Source of the DNA: W589 sp964611805
Lineage (GTDB): Bacteria; Chloroflexota; Dehalococcoidia; Dehalococcoidales; Fen-1064
Assembly (NCBI GenBank): GCA_964611805.1
Contig: CAZTBG010000001.1
Coordinates: 1-64,000, forward strand
Direction: 5' to 3'
Length of the DNA: 64,000 nt
The translations under genes and the position numbers were made by a program. The stretch's first letter is position 1. Each line of letters opens with the position of its first letter. The notes beneath the pieces were generated by a model. It was given only the letters and a program-made list of their open reading frames with translations. It was not told where the DNA came from and ran no database searches. This document shows, piece by piece, positions 32,530 through 40,845 of this stretch.

Positions 32530-33362
32530 TGACCCATTGACTCAAGCCAGGGTCGGGTCGTTTCCAGGTTCTCCGCAGCAATTCTCGTACGGGCAATGCC
32601 GCCCTTTTCATCACGAAGCCGCTCCCTGTCCCGAAACTCAAGAAAGAGAAACTGGCTCTCGTAATTGGCCTCAATCTCCGTGGTAAATCCCATGGCATCC
32701 TGCATATGGTTGACAGCAAATTTGACCATGCGCAGGCCTGACGGGTTGGTGAAGTAATTATCAGCCACGCGCCCGGCATAGGCCAGCGTTTCCTCTTCGA
32801 GCTTCTCCGGAGGGAAGACCCGATTGACCAGGCCGTACCGACAGGCCTCCCAGGCAGTCATAAAGCGGTGCTCGAATAATATCTCCTTGGTCCGGCGCGG
32901 CCCGATATCCCACGGCACCGAGAAGTACTGCAACAGTGAGGGCAGAAACAGGGCATTCTCCGCGGCAAAGATGATATCCATTGCGGAGGCGAATATTATC
33001 CCACCAAAAATACAATTACCGTGCACCATGGCGATGGTCGGCTTGAGTACATTACGCCACCGCAGGCTGTTCTCCATGCAGGTGGCACGGTTACGCTTAT
33101 AGCGACCGAACGGGGTCGCAGGAAATCCTCTTTCCTCACGTTCAGCCATCTCCTCCGGCGTCCCCAGGTCATGTCCGCTGGAGAAATGCTTGCCCTCCCC
33201 GGACAGGACAATAACACCCACCTCGTCATCCTCGGCTGCCCGGGAAAAGGCGTCGTCCATCTCTTCACGCATCAGCCGACTCTGGGCGTTGTAGTAGCGC
33301 GGTCGGTTGAGTATTATGCGGGCTACCTTACCCGGTTTGTAGATAATATGCTTATATTCCAT
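32526..33362 (-). CDS. Enoyl-CoA hydratase/isomerase family protein
   Basis: A 278-residue crotonase-fold protein. VIVLSGEGKHFSSGHDLGTP supplies the first oxyanion-hole segment, and NCIFGGIIFASAMDIIFAAENALFLPSL the second. The crotonase catalytic Glu positions are not obvious, so it may be a hydratase, isomerase or other CoA-ester enzyme. It ends 'to-tail' with moaA, the two stop codons sharing one CTAG. Acyl-CoA dehydrogenases lie 5 kb away but on the other strand, so a common pathway is only suggested. Confidence 0.85.
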   Translation of the reverse strand: MEYKHIIYKPGKVARIILNRPRYYNAQSRLMREEMDDAFSRAAEDDEVGVIVLSGEGKHFSSGHDLGTPEEMAEREERGFPATPFGRYKRNRATCMENSLRWRNVLKPTIAMVHGNCIFGGIIFASAMDIIFAAENALFLPSLLQYFSVPWDIGPRRTKEILFEHRFMTAWEACRYGLVNRVFPPEKLEEETLAYAGRVADNYFTNPSGLRMVKFAVNHMQDAMGFTTEIEANYESQFLFLEFRDRERLRDEKGGIARTRIAAENLETTRPWLESMGH

Positions 33363-33511
33363 GGCAAATACCCCCTTACTTATTCATAGTCGCCGGGATA
33401 TGATAGCAATGTTAAGACCCCACCCAAAGGGTGTCAAGCTTTTTCAATTGGCAAACCGACAATGTTCTGTTAGTATGGGAAATCACTATTCCACTCCCAC
33501 AGGAGGAAGCC

Positions 33512-34042
33512 ATGAAGTGGCAGCAACTCATCACCGACCTTTTCTTACGAATATCACAGGAGCTGGAGACAGTGCTGGAGGGACTGACCGTTGATGACCT
33601 CAATCAACAGCCCCACCCCGACAGCAACAGCATCGGCTGGCTTGCCTGGCATCTGACGCGCAGCCACGACAGAAACATGTCGGAGATTGCGGGGGAAGAA
33701 CAGCTCTGGATAAAAGACGAGTGGTACCATAAATTTAACCGCGCCCCCGACCCCAGCGAGACGGGTGTCCACCACAGCCCGGAAGAGACCGCTGCCTTTC
33801 GCTCGCCAGACAGCGCGACTATCCTGGAATACCACCGGGCGGTCGTCGAGCGTATAAAAAACTACATCGACAGGAGGCTTTCAGAAAGCGAGCTCGAACG
33901 GGAGTCACACAGTCCGACACTTGGTACGACCCGACCGGTTGAGGCGCGTTTGATCGGTGTTATCAACGAAGGCTTTCAGCATGTCGGTCAGGCAGCCTAT
34001 GTACGCGGTTTGCTGAAAGGCAAAGGCTGGTCGGATAGATAG
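33512..34042 (+). CDS. DinB-family protein
   Basis: A 176-residue four-helix protein of the DinB/DfsB superfamily; many members bind a metal through three His and act as thiol-dependent transferases. SIGWLAWHLTRSHDRNMSEI supplies the conserved H-x-x-x-x-x-D/H region, and GVINEGFQHVGQAAYVRGLLKG the C-terminal H-x-x-x-H-like helix. I chose ATG 33512 because AGGAGGAAGCC precedes it; the frame is open from 33431. It ends 7 nt from the convergent CxxCxxCC gene. Confidence 0.8.
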   Translation: MKWQQLITDLFLRISQELETVLEGLTVDDLNQQPHPDSNSIGWLAWHLTRSHDRNMSEIAGEEQLWIKDEWYHKFNRAPDPSETGVHHSPEETAAFRSPDSATILEYHRAVVERIKNYIDRRLSESELERESHSPTLGTTRPVEARLIGVINEGFQHVGQAAYVRGLLKGKGWSDR

Positions 34043-34049
34043 TCGCCAG

Positions 34050-34499
34050 CTACAGAAACTTTCCTGATTTAAGAGCCGACTGAAACTCCTGAATCTTCTC
34101 TGGGAGACCCTGAAGCTGCCCTGACGAGTCTACAGACAGCCCCCAGCACTTCTGCAGCCCCTCAAGGCATTCCTTGCGCTCGAGGCCGGGCTGCCATTCC
34201 CGGCAGACCTCGGGCCTGATGGGGTGAATGAGGCATGAGAATACCCGGTTGTCTTCGGTCTCAGCCAGAAAAATGCAGGCCCCGTCCTGGGTATCGAGGA
34301 GGTAGTACCCCGGCTCAAACCAGGAGTCGTCTACGTACCTCTCCAGGAATGCTTCAAGGGAGAGCCCTAAAGAGTCAGCGATATGCTCGGCTTCCGCAGC
34401 AGTCACCCTCGGCGAATACTTCATGCAGCAGACCCCGCAGCGAAAACAGGGTATCTCCATTCTTTCCGGCGCATCTTCATCAGTGCAGGGTTCTTCCAT
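34050..34499 (-). CDS. YkgJ-family putative zinc- or iron-binding protein
   Basis: A 149-residue protein of the UPF0153/YkgJ cysteine-cluster family. CFRCGVCCMKYSPRVTAAEA holds the C-x2-C-x2-CC signature near the N-terminus, and later GACIFL, CLIHPIRPEVCREW and CLEGLQKCWG add Cys in the family pattern. A metal or Fe-S cluster is likely. The true start is probably ATG 34499; upstream codons run into a dispersed repeat. Biochemical role unknown. Confidence 0.8.
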   Translation of the reverse strand: MEEPCTDEDAPERMEIPCFRCGVCCMKYSPRVTAAEAEHIADSLGLSLEAFLERYVDDSWFEPGYYLLDTQDGACIFLAETEDNRVFSCLIHPIRPEVCREWQPGLERKECLEGLQKCWGLSVDSSGQLQGLPEKIQEFQSALKSGKFL

Positions 34500-34545
34500 G
34501 CCACCATTATAGCCAAAAAGGTACCATTTGGCATTAGTCGTAGAC

Positions 34546-34630
34546 GTCATTGCGCGGGGACTAAAGCCCCCGCGGCAATCGCATTTCTCCACCTGACGAG
34601 AATGCTTCGTTTCACTCGCAATGACATGAC
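34546..34630. repeat. Dispersed repeat, family C copy 2
   Basis: TCATTGCGCGGGGACTAAAG with CCCCCGCGGCAATC as foldback, then GAGAATGCTTCGTTTCACTC and GCAATGACA. The outer ends TCATTGCG/CGCAATGA are inverted repeats shared with the other family C copies. Confidence 0.65.
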
Positions 34631-34677
34631 AATCAAATAGAATCATTAGAAGCGGTGGGTGACGCTTCCGCTGTGAT

Positions 34678-34687
34678 TTGATATACT
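34678..34687 (+). promoter_or_regulatory. Possible extended -10 promoter of moaC
   Basis: TTGATATACT, i.e. TG-A-TATACT, lies 45 bp before the moaC ATG. No good -35 hexamer is present, as is usual for extended -10 promoters. Confidence 0.35.
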
Positions 34688-34732
34688 TGCCCTATATAAG
34701 TCCCCGCAGCCAGCTGCGTGAGGAGGCAGACG

Positions 34733-35212
34733 ATGACCGAGCTCAGTCATGTTAACTCAGACGGGGAAGCCCGGATGGTTGATGTCAGCCAGAAGGCGGA
34801 TACCATGCGTGAAGCCATTGCCAGAGGCAAAGTGCTCATGAAGCCGGAGACCCTGAAGCTGGTCAAGGCCAACGAGATAAAGAAGGGTGATGTCCTTGCC
34901 GTGGCGCGGGTGGCCGGCATCACCGCCGCCAAGAGAACACCCGACCTGATACCGCTCTGCCATACGCTCCTGCTTGATAATGTCAGCGTCGACTTTGACC
35001 TTTCCGGTGACGACTGCATAGAAATTACCGCCCGGGCGAAGAGTACCGGCAAGACCGGCGTGGAGATGGAGGCACTGGTGGCTGCCTCAGTCAGTGCCCT
35101 GACCATCTATGATATGTGCAAGGCGGTCGACAGAGGGATGACGCTCAACGAGATATACCTGGAGAGCAAGACCGGCGGTAAGAGTGGCACGTACCGCCGG
35201 AAAGAGCGTTAG
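34733..35212 (+). CDS. moaC: Cyclic pyranopterin monophosphate synthase
   Basis: MoaC converts the MoaA product into cyclic pyranopterin monophosphate. The 159-residue product has the opening SHVNSDGEARMVDVSQKADTMR. LIPLCHTLLLDNVSVDF (catalytic His region), ARAKSTGKTGVEMEAL and YDMCKAVDRGMTL follow, all diagnostic. ATG 34733 follows AGGAGGCAGACG. It lies 2.2 kb from moaA and 0.5 kb from the mog gene, so the pathway genes are close but interleaved with others. Confidence 0.95.
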   Translation: MTELSHVNSDGEARMVDVSQKADTMREAIARGKVLMKPETLKLVKANEIKKGDVLAVARVAGITAAKRTPDLIPLCHTLLLDNVSVDFDLSGDDCIEITARAKSTGKTGVEMEALVAASVSALTIYDMCKAVDRGMTLNEIYLESKTGGKSGTYRRKER

Positions 35213-35215
35213 GCC

Positions 35216-35695
35216 GTGTCAATAGAGATAGTAGAGGCAAAGGACTCCAACGTCCCCGATATGGTAGAACTCTGGAGAGAGTTCATGGACCACCACAAGG
35301 ACATCGACCCACGGTTCCCTATGCGAGAGGATGCTCACGTCAGCTTTGAGCAGCACCTCAGAGAACTAATGAGAGCAGAGAACACACTCATCCTGGTCGC
35401 CCTGGACGAGAGTCGGGCGGTTGGTTTCTCAATTTCGCAGGCGAATGAGTACCCTCCGATATGGGTAGAGCGCGAGAAGTACGGATTTATCGATACTATG
35501 GCAATCACAGCTGACCACCGCAGGCAGGGTATCGGAGAGCAGATGCTGGACAGGATGTTCGAGTGGTTCGCCTTACATGGCATAGATAGAATCGAGCTAA
35601 CCGTGGCCGCCAGAAATCAGGTAGGCTACTCCTTCTGGAGGAAACACGACTTCCACGACTTTGCACACCGATTGTACATGCAGAGGGGACGATAG
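35216..35695 (+). CDS. GNAT-family N-acetyltransferase
   Basis: A 159-residue acetyltransferase. The acetyl-CoA loop reads IDTMAITADHRRQGIGEQML (R/Q-x-x-G-x-G/A), followed by the C-terminal RNQVGYSFWRKHDFHDFAHRLYM. The GTG start at 35216 lies 3 nt after the moaC stop, so it is co-transcribed with moaC. The substrate is unknown. It ends two bases from the convergent mog gene. Confidence 0.85.
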   Translation: MSIEIVEAKDSNVPDMVELWREFMDHHKDIDPRFPMREDAHVSFEQHLRELMRAENTLILVALDESRAVGFSISQANEYPPIWVEREKYGFIDTMAITADHRRQGIGEQMLDRMFEWFALHGIDRIELTVAARNQVGYSFWRKHDFHDFAHRLYMQRGR

Positions 35696-35697
35696 CT

Positions 35698-36201
35698 CTA
35701 CCGTGTTGCTTCCCTGACCAAGTGCCCTATCTCTGGCAGAATAATTTTATCCATGGCCAGGGTAGCCGCGTTAAGCGAGCCGGGGAAGCATAGAATAACC
35801 TTACCGCTGATGATTCCACCCACCGTCCGGCTGAGAATGCTGCCGGTACCTATCTCCTGATAGCTCAGGTAGCGGAAAAGCTCCCCGAAGCCTTCGAGGC
35901 GCTTCTCCAGCATCGGTTCGATGGTGTCCACGGTGACATCACGGTGACTCGCCCCGGTGCCGCCGCTGGTGATAATGACCTGAAGCCCCTCATGCCCCAC
36001 GAGTTCCTCTATCTTCGCCCGGATAGCGTCACCATCGTTCTTCAGGATGCAATAATAGAGCACGTGGTGCCCGTGAGCGGTCAGCCGCTGCTTGATGAGC
36101 TTGCCCGATTCGTCGTCCTGCTCGGTGCGGCTGTCGGAGACGATGATAACAGCGCAGTTAACGCTCTTTAGTGCAGCATGTTTATGTTCGTGATAGCCCA
36201 T
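35698..36201 (-). CDS. mog: Molybdopterin adenylyltransferase/MoaB-like protein
   Basis: A 167-residue MoCF-biosynthesis-fold protein. Such proteins adenylate molybdopterin before metal insertion (MogA and MoaB-type in some organisms). VNCAVIIVSDSRTEQDDESG opens the fold, VIITSGGTGASHRDVTVDTI is the TSGGTG-motif loop that binds the pterin phosphate, and LCFPGSLNAATLAMDKIILPEIGHL closes it. ATG 36201 is preferred to 36249, as it matches the family start. MoaB against MogA cannot be told apart safely. Confidence 0.87.
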   Translation of the reverse strand: MGYHEHKHAALKSVNCAVIIVSDSRTEQDDESGKLIKQRLTAHGHHVLYYCILKNDGDAIRAKIEELVGHEGLQVIITSGGTGASHRDVTVDTIEPMLEKRLEGFGELFRYLSYQEIGTGSILSRTVGGIISGKVILCFPGSLNAATLAMDKIILPEIGHLVREATR

Positions 36202-36267
36202 GTCCCTATAATCCTTCCCGGTCTTTCTTGATGGCGATAGTGACCTCACACCTTGTTTGGTAGCGTA

Positions 36268-36349
36268 GGCCCCATCCCCTTAATCCCCTTCCCCAGAGGG
36301 GAAGGGGAAGATTTAGTAAGAGGGGCTGCGCCCCTCTTTAACTCTCCTC
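36268..36349. repeat. Dispersed intergenic repeat, family A copy 5
   Basis: GGCCCCATCCCCTTAATCCC, CTTCCCC-AGA-GGGGAAGGGG, an AT spacer, AGAGGGGC-TGC-GCCCCTCTT and TAACTCTCCTCC. It is almost identical to copy 3, so it is probably recent. With the family B copy it fills much of the gap 36202-36572; the rest shows no gene. Confidence 0.75.
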
Positions 36350-36488
36350 CAAATTATTCCGAGACGGCGCTTACCTCACAATCCTTCGTGACAGTGTTTA
36401 ACAACAGCGTCGCTTCTGACCTCTCCTCTCTGTGTCAACTGCTGTGGTTACAACCCCTTATCCCCTCTTGTGGAGTCCGGAGTGGTTG

Positions 36489-36569
36489 AATCCCTCTCAA
36501 TCTCCCTTTAACAAAGGGAGAGGCTTCGTGTTCCCCCTTTAAAAAGGGGAACCAAGGGGATTTCACAAG
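36489..36569. repeat. Dispersed intergenic repeat, family B copy 2
   Basis: AATCCCTCTCAATCTCCCTT, an ACAAAGGGAGA return arm, CGTGTTCCCCCTTTAAAAAG and GGGAACCAAGGGGATTT. It matches the copy at 24299 over its whole length. Confidence 0.65.
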
Positions 36570-36572
36570 GCC

Positions 36573-37145
36573 CTAAAAATGCGGTTTGCAGAGAATCTCT
36601 CTGACCTTCAGGTCAAAGAAGTTATTGGTGTTTACCGGCTTGAGGACCACGGCTGTATCCGCTCCCCGGCCGGTACCGGCGATGGCAATAATATCCTCAC
36701 CCGTCTGCACTAGGCCGGCATCGGCCGCCATCAGCGTAATCTCACAGACTACCTTCATTCCCTGTCCGAAGATGCGCAGCGTACTGGCAATCACGTCTCC
36801 CAGGAGGTACATATTGAACTTCTTACGCATCGCAGCATCGATACCCATAAAGGCGTGTGTCGTCGTCAGGACAATACCACCCTTACTCTCGAATTTCTTC
36901 CGGTTTTCGTCGGTTAACTCCTGAAAGTTGGCCCCTCTCATGCCGGTAAAGTGGGTGACGGCAATTACCCTCATCCCCTCGAAGACCTCGACACTCTTCG
37001 TTGCCGTACCCCCGACCGTGGTGGCCACCACGACCGTCTTTATCCCCAGTTCGTCGGCACGCTCTTTGGCGATACGCAGGGTCTCATCAGTGTTGGCCTC
37101 TCCCGGACTGTCAAAATATACTGTCCTTCCTTCCATTGCTGGCAT
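36573..37145 (-). CDS. Stand-alone pyruvate-kinase C-terminal-like domain protein
   Basis: A 190-residue protein that resembles the C-terminal (PK_C) domain of pyruvate kinase without the catalytic barrel. Segments: TDETLRIAKERADELGIKTV, VVATTVGGTATKSVEVF, VIAVTHFTGMRGANFQEL, then a Lys-rich helix and EDIIAIAGTGRGADTAVVLK, the usual glycine-rich end of PK_C. The enzyme half is absent, so it cannot be a pyruvate kinase. A small-molecule-binding or regulatory role is inferred. ATG 37145 and ATG 37136 are both possible starts. Confidence 0.75.
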   Translation of the reverse strand: MPAMEGRTVYFDSPGEANTDETLRIAKERADELGIKTVVVATTVGGTATKSVEVFEGMRVIAVTHFTGMRGANFQELTDENRKKFESKGGIVLTTTHAFMGIDAAMRKKFNMYLLGDVIASTLRIFGQGMKVVCEITLMAADAGLVQTGEDIIAIAGTGRGADTAVVLKPVNTNNFFDLKVREILCKPHF

Positions 37146-37235
37146 CTACCCCCTTCTGTACCCTGTCCGCTTCTCTGCCTGATAGATTAACGCCAAACGA
37201 AGGTAAAGTCAAAGGCAATGCCGAGCCCGGACCGA

Positions 37236-37271
37236 TGAGATTGCTTCGTCGCTGGCGCTCCTCGCAATGAC
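37236..37271. repeat. Dispersed repeat, family C copy 3
   Basis: AGATTGCTTCGTCGCTGGCG followed by CTCCTCGCAATGACA. This is the compact form of the ATTGCGAGGAG...GAAGCAATCT element known from many bacterial genomes, here in inverse orientation to copy 4. Confidence 0.7.
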
Positions 37272-37333
37272 ACGGTTGGGGCTGGTTGTTACTCATCACA
37301 ATGACATGGCCAGGGCCGCCCGTTACCCCCCAC

Positions 37334-37397
37334 TGTCATTGCGAGCGGCCCGCCTGCCATAGTCCTGAAGGGACGGCGGGCAGGAGCGAAGCAATCT
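37334..37397. repeat. Dispersed repeat, family C copy 4
   Basis: TGTCATTGCGAGCGGCCCGC and GGACGGCGGGCAGGAGCGAA, then GCAATCT. The internal GCCCGCCTGCC/GGCGGGCAGG foldback is the same as in copies 1 and 5. Copies 3 and 4 together occupy the gap 37146-37488, with no gene seen. Confidence 0.7.
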
Positions 37398-37488
37398 CCC
37401 TCAGGTAATAGATTTGACACCCTATGACGCCGATGCTACACTGCATCTATCCTCACCAGTGAACACGCTCATTACTGAAATTACGTGT

Positions 37489-38334
37489 ATGACTGTGAAA
37501 AAGATTGGCATTATCTTTCACCCCCTGAATGATGCCGCCTGTAACCTGGCCAGAGAGCTGGAGGAGTTCCTCGGCACCAGGGGTGTCTCTACCTGGCTCT
37601 GTTCTGCCTGGGAAGGAGAGTCCGCCAGTGCCCAGGTGGACGGTACCGACCTGGTACTCAGCATCGGCGGTGACGGCACAATACTCCGCGCCGCTCAGGC
37701 AGTTTTACCGAGACCAGTACCTATTACGGGCATTAATCTGGGTAACCTCGGCTTTATGACCGAACTCGGTGTCGCTGAGGTCCGGGAGAAGCTTACCTCT
37801 CTGCTAGCCGGAGGAGGCTGGGTAGACGAGCGTTCGGTGCTCGAAGTTAAGCTCCCGGTTACCGGGGAGTCATCCGAGCCAAAGACATTCTACGCCCTTA
37901 ATGATGTCGTCATTGCCCACGGGGAAGTTGCCCGCGTCATCTACGTGGAGGCAAGCATTGATGGTGAGCCACTCACCACCTACAAGGCGGACGGCGTAAT
38001 TGTGTCAACCGCTACCGGCAGCACCGGATACTCGCTGGCAGCCGGTGGCCCGATATTGCACCCGCAGGCAAGAGAAATGCTGCTGCTGCCAATAGTGCCT
38101 CACCTCAGCGCCAGCTACAAGCTGGTGCTACCGCCCACGTCCACCATAGAGCTACGCGTCAGTACCCTCCACTCGGCAGTACTGACGGTTGATGGACACA
38201 TCAGCACGCCGCTATCGAGTGGTACCGCCGTCACTGTAACACGCAGCGAAAACACTGTTCGTTTTCTCAGAATTCACCCCGACACCTCACTCTGGGGCTC
38301 TCTGGAGAAACGTCTCAAGGGGAAGCAGGTATAA
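37489..38334 (+). CDS. nadK: NAD kinase
   Basis: Phosphorylates NAD to NADP in the cytoplasm, the only route to NADP. The 281-residue product has the GGDGTIL motif (LVLSIGGDGTILRAA), NLGNLGFMTEL, and the C-terminal glycine-rich YKADGVIVSTATGSTGYSLAAGGPI, all diagnostic. I take ATG 37489 (MTVKKIGIIFHP) because upstream codons do not look like the family; the ribosome binding site is weak. The gene is 2 nt from a GNAT gene, so the two are probably co-transcribed. Confidence 0.92.
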   Translation: MTVKKIGIIFHPLNDAACNLARELEEFLGTRGVSTWLCSAWEGESASAQVDGTDLVLSIGGDGTILRAAQAVLPRPVPITGINLGNLGFMTELGVAEVREKLTSLLAGGGWVDERSVLEVKLPVTGESSEPKTFYALNDVVIAHGEVARVIYVEASIDGEPLTTYKADGVIVSTATGSTGYSLAAGGPILHPQAREMLLLPIVPHLSASYKLVLPPTSTIELRVSTLHSAVLTVDGHISTPLSSGTAVTVTRSENTVRFLRIHPDTSLWGSLEKRLKGKQV

Positions 38335-38336
38335 AG

Positions 38337-38816
38337 ATGGAGTTATCAGTAGAAAAAGCTACTATCAGCGATGCCGAGGAAATGCACCAGCTTATCAACT
38401 ACTTTGCCGACAGGGATGAGATGCTGCCGAGGGCGCTGAGCGATATATACGAGAATATCCGTGACTACTTCGTCGTCAGGGAAGGTGGACGGGTGACCGG
38501 CTGTGCCGCCCTGCACGTCATGTGGTCCGACCTGGCCGAGGTAAAGTCGGTGGCGGTAGCTGAAGACAGCCAGCGACGGGGTATCGGTTCCGGTCTGGTG
38601 GAGGCCTGTCTCAAGGAAGCCCGAACACTCGGCCTCCCCACCGTCTTCTGCCTGACCTATAAGCCCGCCTTCTTCCAGAAGTTCGGTTTCGCGGAAATTG
38701 ACAAAATGCAGCTACCGCGCAAAGTCTGGACAGAATGCTATCACTGCTCCAAGTTCCCGGACTGCGAAGAGGTGGCCCTCATCTGTAACTTTGAGAATTC
38801 GATGGCAAAAGAGTAA
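38337..38816 (+). CDS. Short N-acetylglutamate-synthase-like GNAT
   Basis: A 159-residue acetyltransferase. The acetyl-CoA loop AEVKSVAVAEDSQRRGIGSGL is followed by FCLTYKPAFFQKFGFAEIDKMQLPRKVW. This C-terminal part, with Y/F-P-x-K-W/V and the trailing CYHCSKFPDCEEVAL, is typical of the small ArgA-type (N-acetylglutamate synthase-like) proteins. A role in arginine synthesis is therefore plausible but not shown; no arg gene is nearby. The three Cys near the end could bind metal. Confidence 0.8.
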   Translation: MELSVEKATISDAEEMHQLINYFADRDEMLPRALSDIYENIRDYFVVREGGRVTGCAALHVMWSDLAEVKSVAVAEDSQRRGIGSGLVEACLKEARTLGLPTVFCLTYKPAFFQKFGFAEIDKMQLPRKVWTECYHCSKFPDCEEVALICNFENSMAKE

Positions 38817-38839
38817 CTCCCGGGCAGCGGAGGTCTGAT

Positions 38840-39388
38840 TTGACCGAAGAGGAAACCCTGTCTACACGTGTGGTCTTTGACGGGCGGGCGGTCAAGCTGC
38901 GAATTGACACTGTAAAAACAGCCGACGGCCGGGAGTCCACCCGGGAAATCGTTGAACACAGCGATTGCATTGCCGTAATTGCGGTTGACGAGAATGATAA
39001 CGTCCTGCTGGAAAGGCAGTACCGCAAGGCCATTGAGAAAGAGCTTCTGGAGATACCAGCCGGTGGCATCGACCCCGGCGAGGATGCGGAGACAGCCGTC
39101 CGCCGTGAGATGCAGGAGGAGACGGGATATCTGCCGGGAAGGGTGGAGAGGTTGGGAGGATTCTACTCGACACCGGGCTACTGCACCGAGTACCTTCACC
39201 TTTACCTGGCCACCGAGATCACCCCCAGTCAGCTCTACGCCGAGGACACGGCCGGCATCAGCCTCGTCCGCGTGCCGGTGAAAGATATCCCCGGCCTGCT
39301 TGCCTCCGGCAAAATCGAGGACGCCAAGAGCATCGCCGGGTTGCATATGTACCTGGAGCACTTGAAGACCGGCAAACAGGGGGCATAG
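38840..39388 (+). CDS. Nudix hydrolase, ADP-ribose pyrophosphatase type
   Basis: A 182-residue Nudix enzyme. ELLEIPAGGIDPGEDAETAVRREMQEETGY contains the complete G-x5-E-x7-REUXEEXG box. The surrounding N-terminal beta segment (VVFDGRAVKLRIDTVKTADG) and the length match ADP-ribose pyrophosphatases of the NudF type. It would hydrolyse ADP-ribose to AMP and ribose 5-phosphate. The start is TTG 38840 after GCGGAGGTCTGA. Confidence 0.87.
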   Translation: MTEEETLSTRVVFDGRAVKLRIDTVKTADGRESTREIVEHSDCIAVIAVDENDNVLLERQYRKAIEKELLEIPAGGIDPGEDAETAVRREMQEETGYLPGRVERLGGFYSTPGYCTEYLHLYLATEITPSQLYAEDTAGISLVRVPVKDIPGLLASGKIEDAKSIAGLHMYLEHLKTGKQGA

Positions 39389-39443
39389 ACATGGTCGTTG
39401 TTTCAACGGCCATCCTCAAATAAGGATTGACTGGGGGAGAAAT

Positions 39444-40343
39444 ATGTTGACCGGAGTCCACTTTCTTCTGACCTATACGTGCGGCTTTGAATGTGACCAC
39501 TGCTTCGTATACAGCAGCCCACAGGCAAAGGGGACTTTTACCCTGGAGCAGATTGAAAGTGTCTTTGATGAGCTGGCCAAGATGGAGACGGTGAAGCGGG
39601 TGTATTTCGAAGGCGGTGAGGCGTTCCTTTTCTACCCACTAATGGTCGAGGGTATCAGAATCGCCCGCGAGCGAGGCCTAGAAGTAGGCATAGTCACTAA
39701 CTCATACTGGGCAACAACCGATAAGGATGCCGAGCTCTGGCTAAAGCCTCTGTGTGAGATGGGGATTGCCGACCTCAGCCTGAGTGATGATTCTTTTCAC
39801 TCCGAGGACGATAAGGAAAGCCCGGCCAGTCATGCTATAGCGGCGGCTAAGAGAATGGGTATACCTGTTAGCGTGATTTCCATAGAGAAGCCCAGTGTTG
39901 AGATAAGCGAAGGCGAGGAACAAGAACGGGGAGAGCCTGTCGTCGGCGGCAGCACCATGTTCAGAGGCAGGGCGGTCGATAAGCTGCTGGATGGTCTGCC
40001 GACAAGACCGTGGCAGGAGTTCACAGAGTGCCCTCACGAGGACCTGAGAAACCCCAAGAGGGTCCACATTGACCCGTACGGTAATGTCCATCTATGCCAG
40101 GGACTGAGCATGGGTAATATGTGGCAGACTCCCCTGTCCGAGCTTGTCAAAGCCTATGATTACGCTTCACATCCAATCTGCCGACCCCTGGTAGAGGGTG
40201 GCCCGGCCCTTCTGGCGACAGAATACGGGGTCGAACACGAAGATAGATACGTGGACGCCTGCCACTTTTGTTACGCTCTCCGACGGGCGCTTCTGGACAG
40301 GTTTCCGGAATACCTGGCACCAAAACAGGTCTACGGGTTATGA
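39444..40343 (+). CDS. Radical SAM protein with C-terminal Cys-rich region
   Basis: A 299-residue radical SAM enzyme. TYTCGFECDHCFVYSS supplies the CxxxCxxC cluster motif near residue 13, and VKRVYFEGGEAFLF the GGE motif. The C-terminal third has ECPHEDLRNPKRVHIDPYGNVHLCQGLSMG and ACHFCYALRR, the pattern of a SPASM/twitch auxiliary cluster, as in peptide- or protein-modifying members. No precursor peptide is seen beside it. A Nudix gene follows 10 nt later in the same direction. Substrate unknown. Confidence 0.85.
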   Translation: MLTGVHFLLTYTCGFECDHCFVYSSPQAKGTFTLEQIESVFDELAKMETVKRVYFEGGEAFLFYPLMVEGIRIARERGLEVGIVTNSYWATTDKDAELWLKPLCEMGIADLSLSDDSFHSEDDKESPASHAIAAAKRMGIPVSVISIEKPSVEISEGEEQERGEPVVGGSTMFRGRAVDKLLDGLPTRPWQEFTECPHEDLRNPKRVHIDPYGNVHLCQGLSMGNMWQTPLSELVKAYDYASHPICRPLVEGGPALLATEYGVEHEDRYVDACHFCYALRRALLDRFPEYLAPKQVYGL

Positions 40344-40353
40344 TTACAGGCAG

Positions 40354-40845
40354 ATGGCGATAGCAGTTAACCGGCACGGCATTGCCCTCCTTGAATACAG
40401 ACAGATACCGGAAACCGAACTTGCATCGGACGTCTACAGGCCGCTGCTTATCACGTTTATGGTCATCAGGCACAACCTGGATTTCTTACTCGTTCACCAC
40501 CGTCAGAGACAGACCTGGGAGCTGCCCGGCGGCCACATCGAGCCGGGAGAAAGCGCCCGCGACTGTGCTATCCGGGAGCTATTCGAAGAGACAGGCCAGA
40601 GAGTCGACCGTCTTGATTTCAGGGCAGTCTTGAAGTACCGCAGCGAGTCAGAGAACCATCCGTATTACGGCATTACGGGATACTATTATGGCACACTCTA
40701 CTCGGGTGAACTGCCCTCCCCAGCCCCCTTCCGCGAAAACGAGGAGATATCACAGATAACGTTCTGGGATGGAGAGAAGAACATCGGCTACATCGACGAG
40801 ATAGACAGGACGGTAATAAAGCTAATTCAGGACGGTAGTATCTAG
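40354..40845 (+). CDS. Nudix hydrolase
   Basis: A 163-residue Nudix protein with WELPGGHIEPGESARDCAIRELFEETGQ, the complete Nudix box. The N-terminal part LLITFMVIRHNLDFLLVHHR is the usual first strands. Such proteins clean up nucleoside-diphosphate derivatives. I chose ATG 40354, after the radical SAM stop; the frame is open upstream but overlaps that gene. Its stop shares CTAG with the convergent gene. Confidence 0.82.
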   Translation: MAIAVNRHGIALLEYRQIPETELASDVYRPLLITFMVIRHNLDFLLVHHRQRQTWELPGGHIEPGESARDCAIRELFEETGQRVDRLDFRAVLKYRSESENHPYYGITGYYYGTLYSGELPSPAPFRENEEISQITFWDGEKNIGYIDEIDRTVIKLIQDGSI

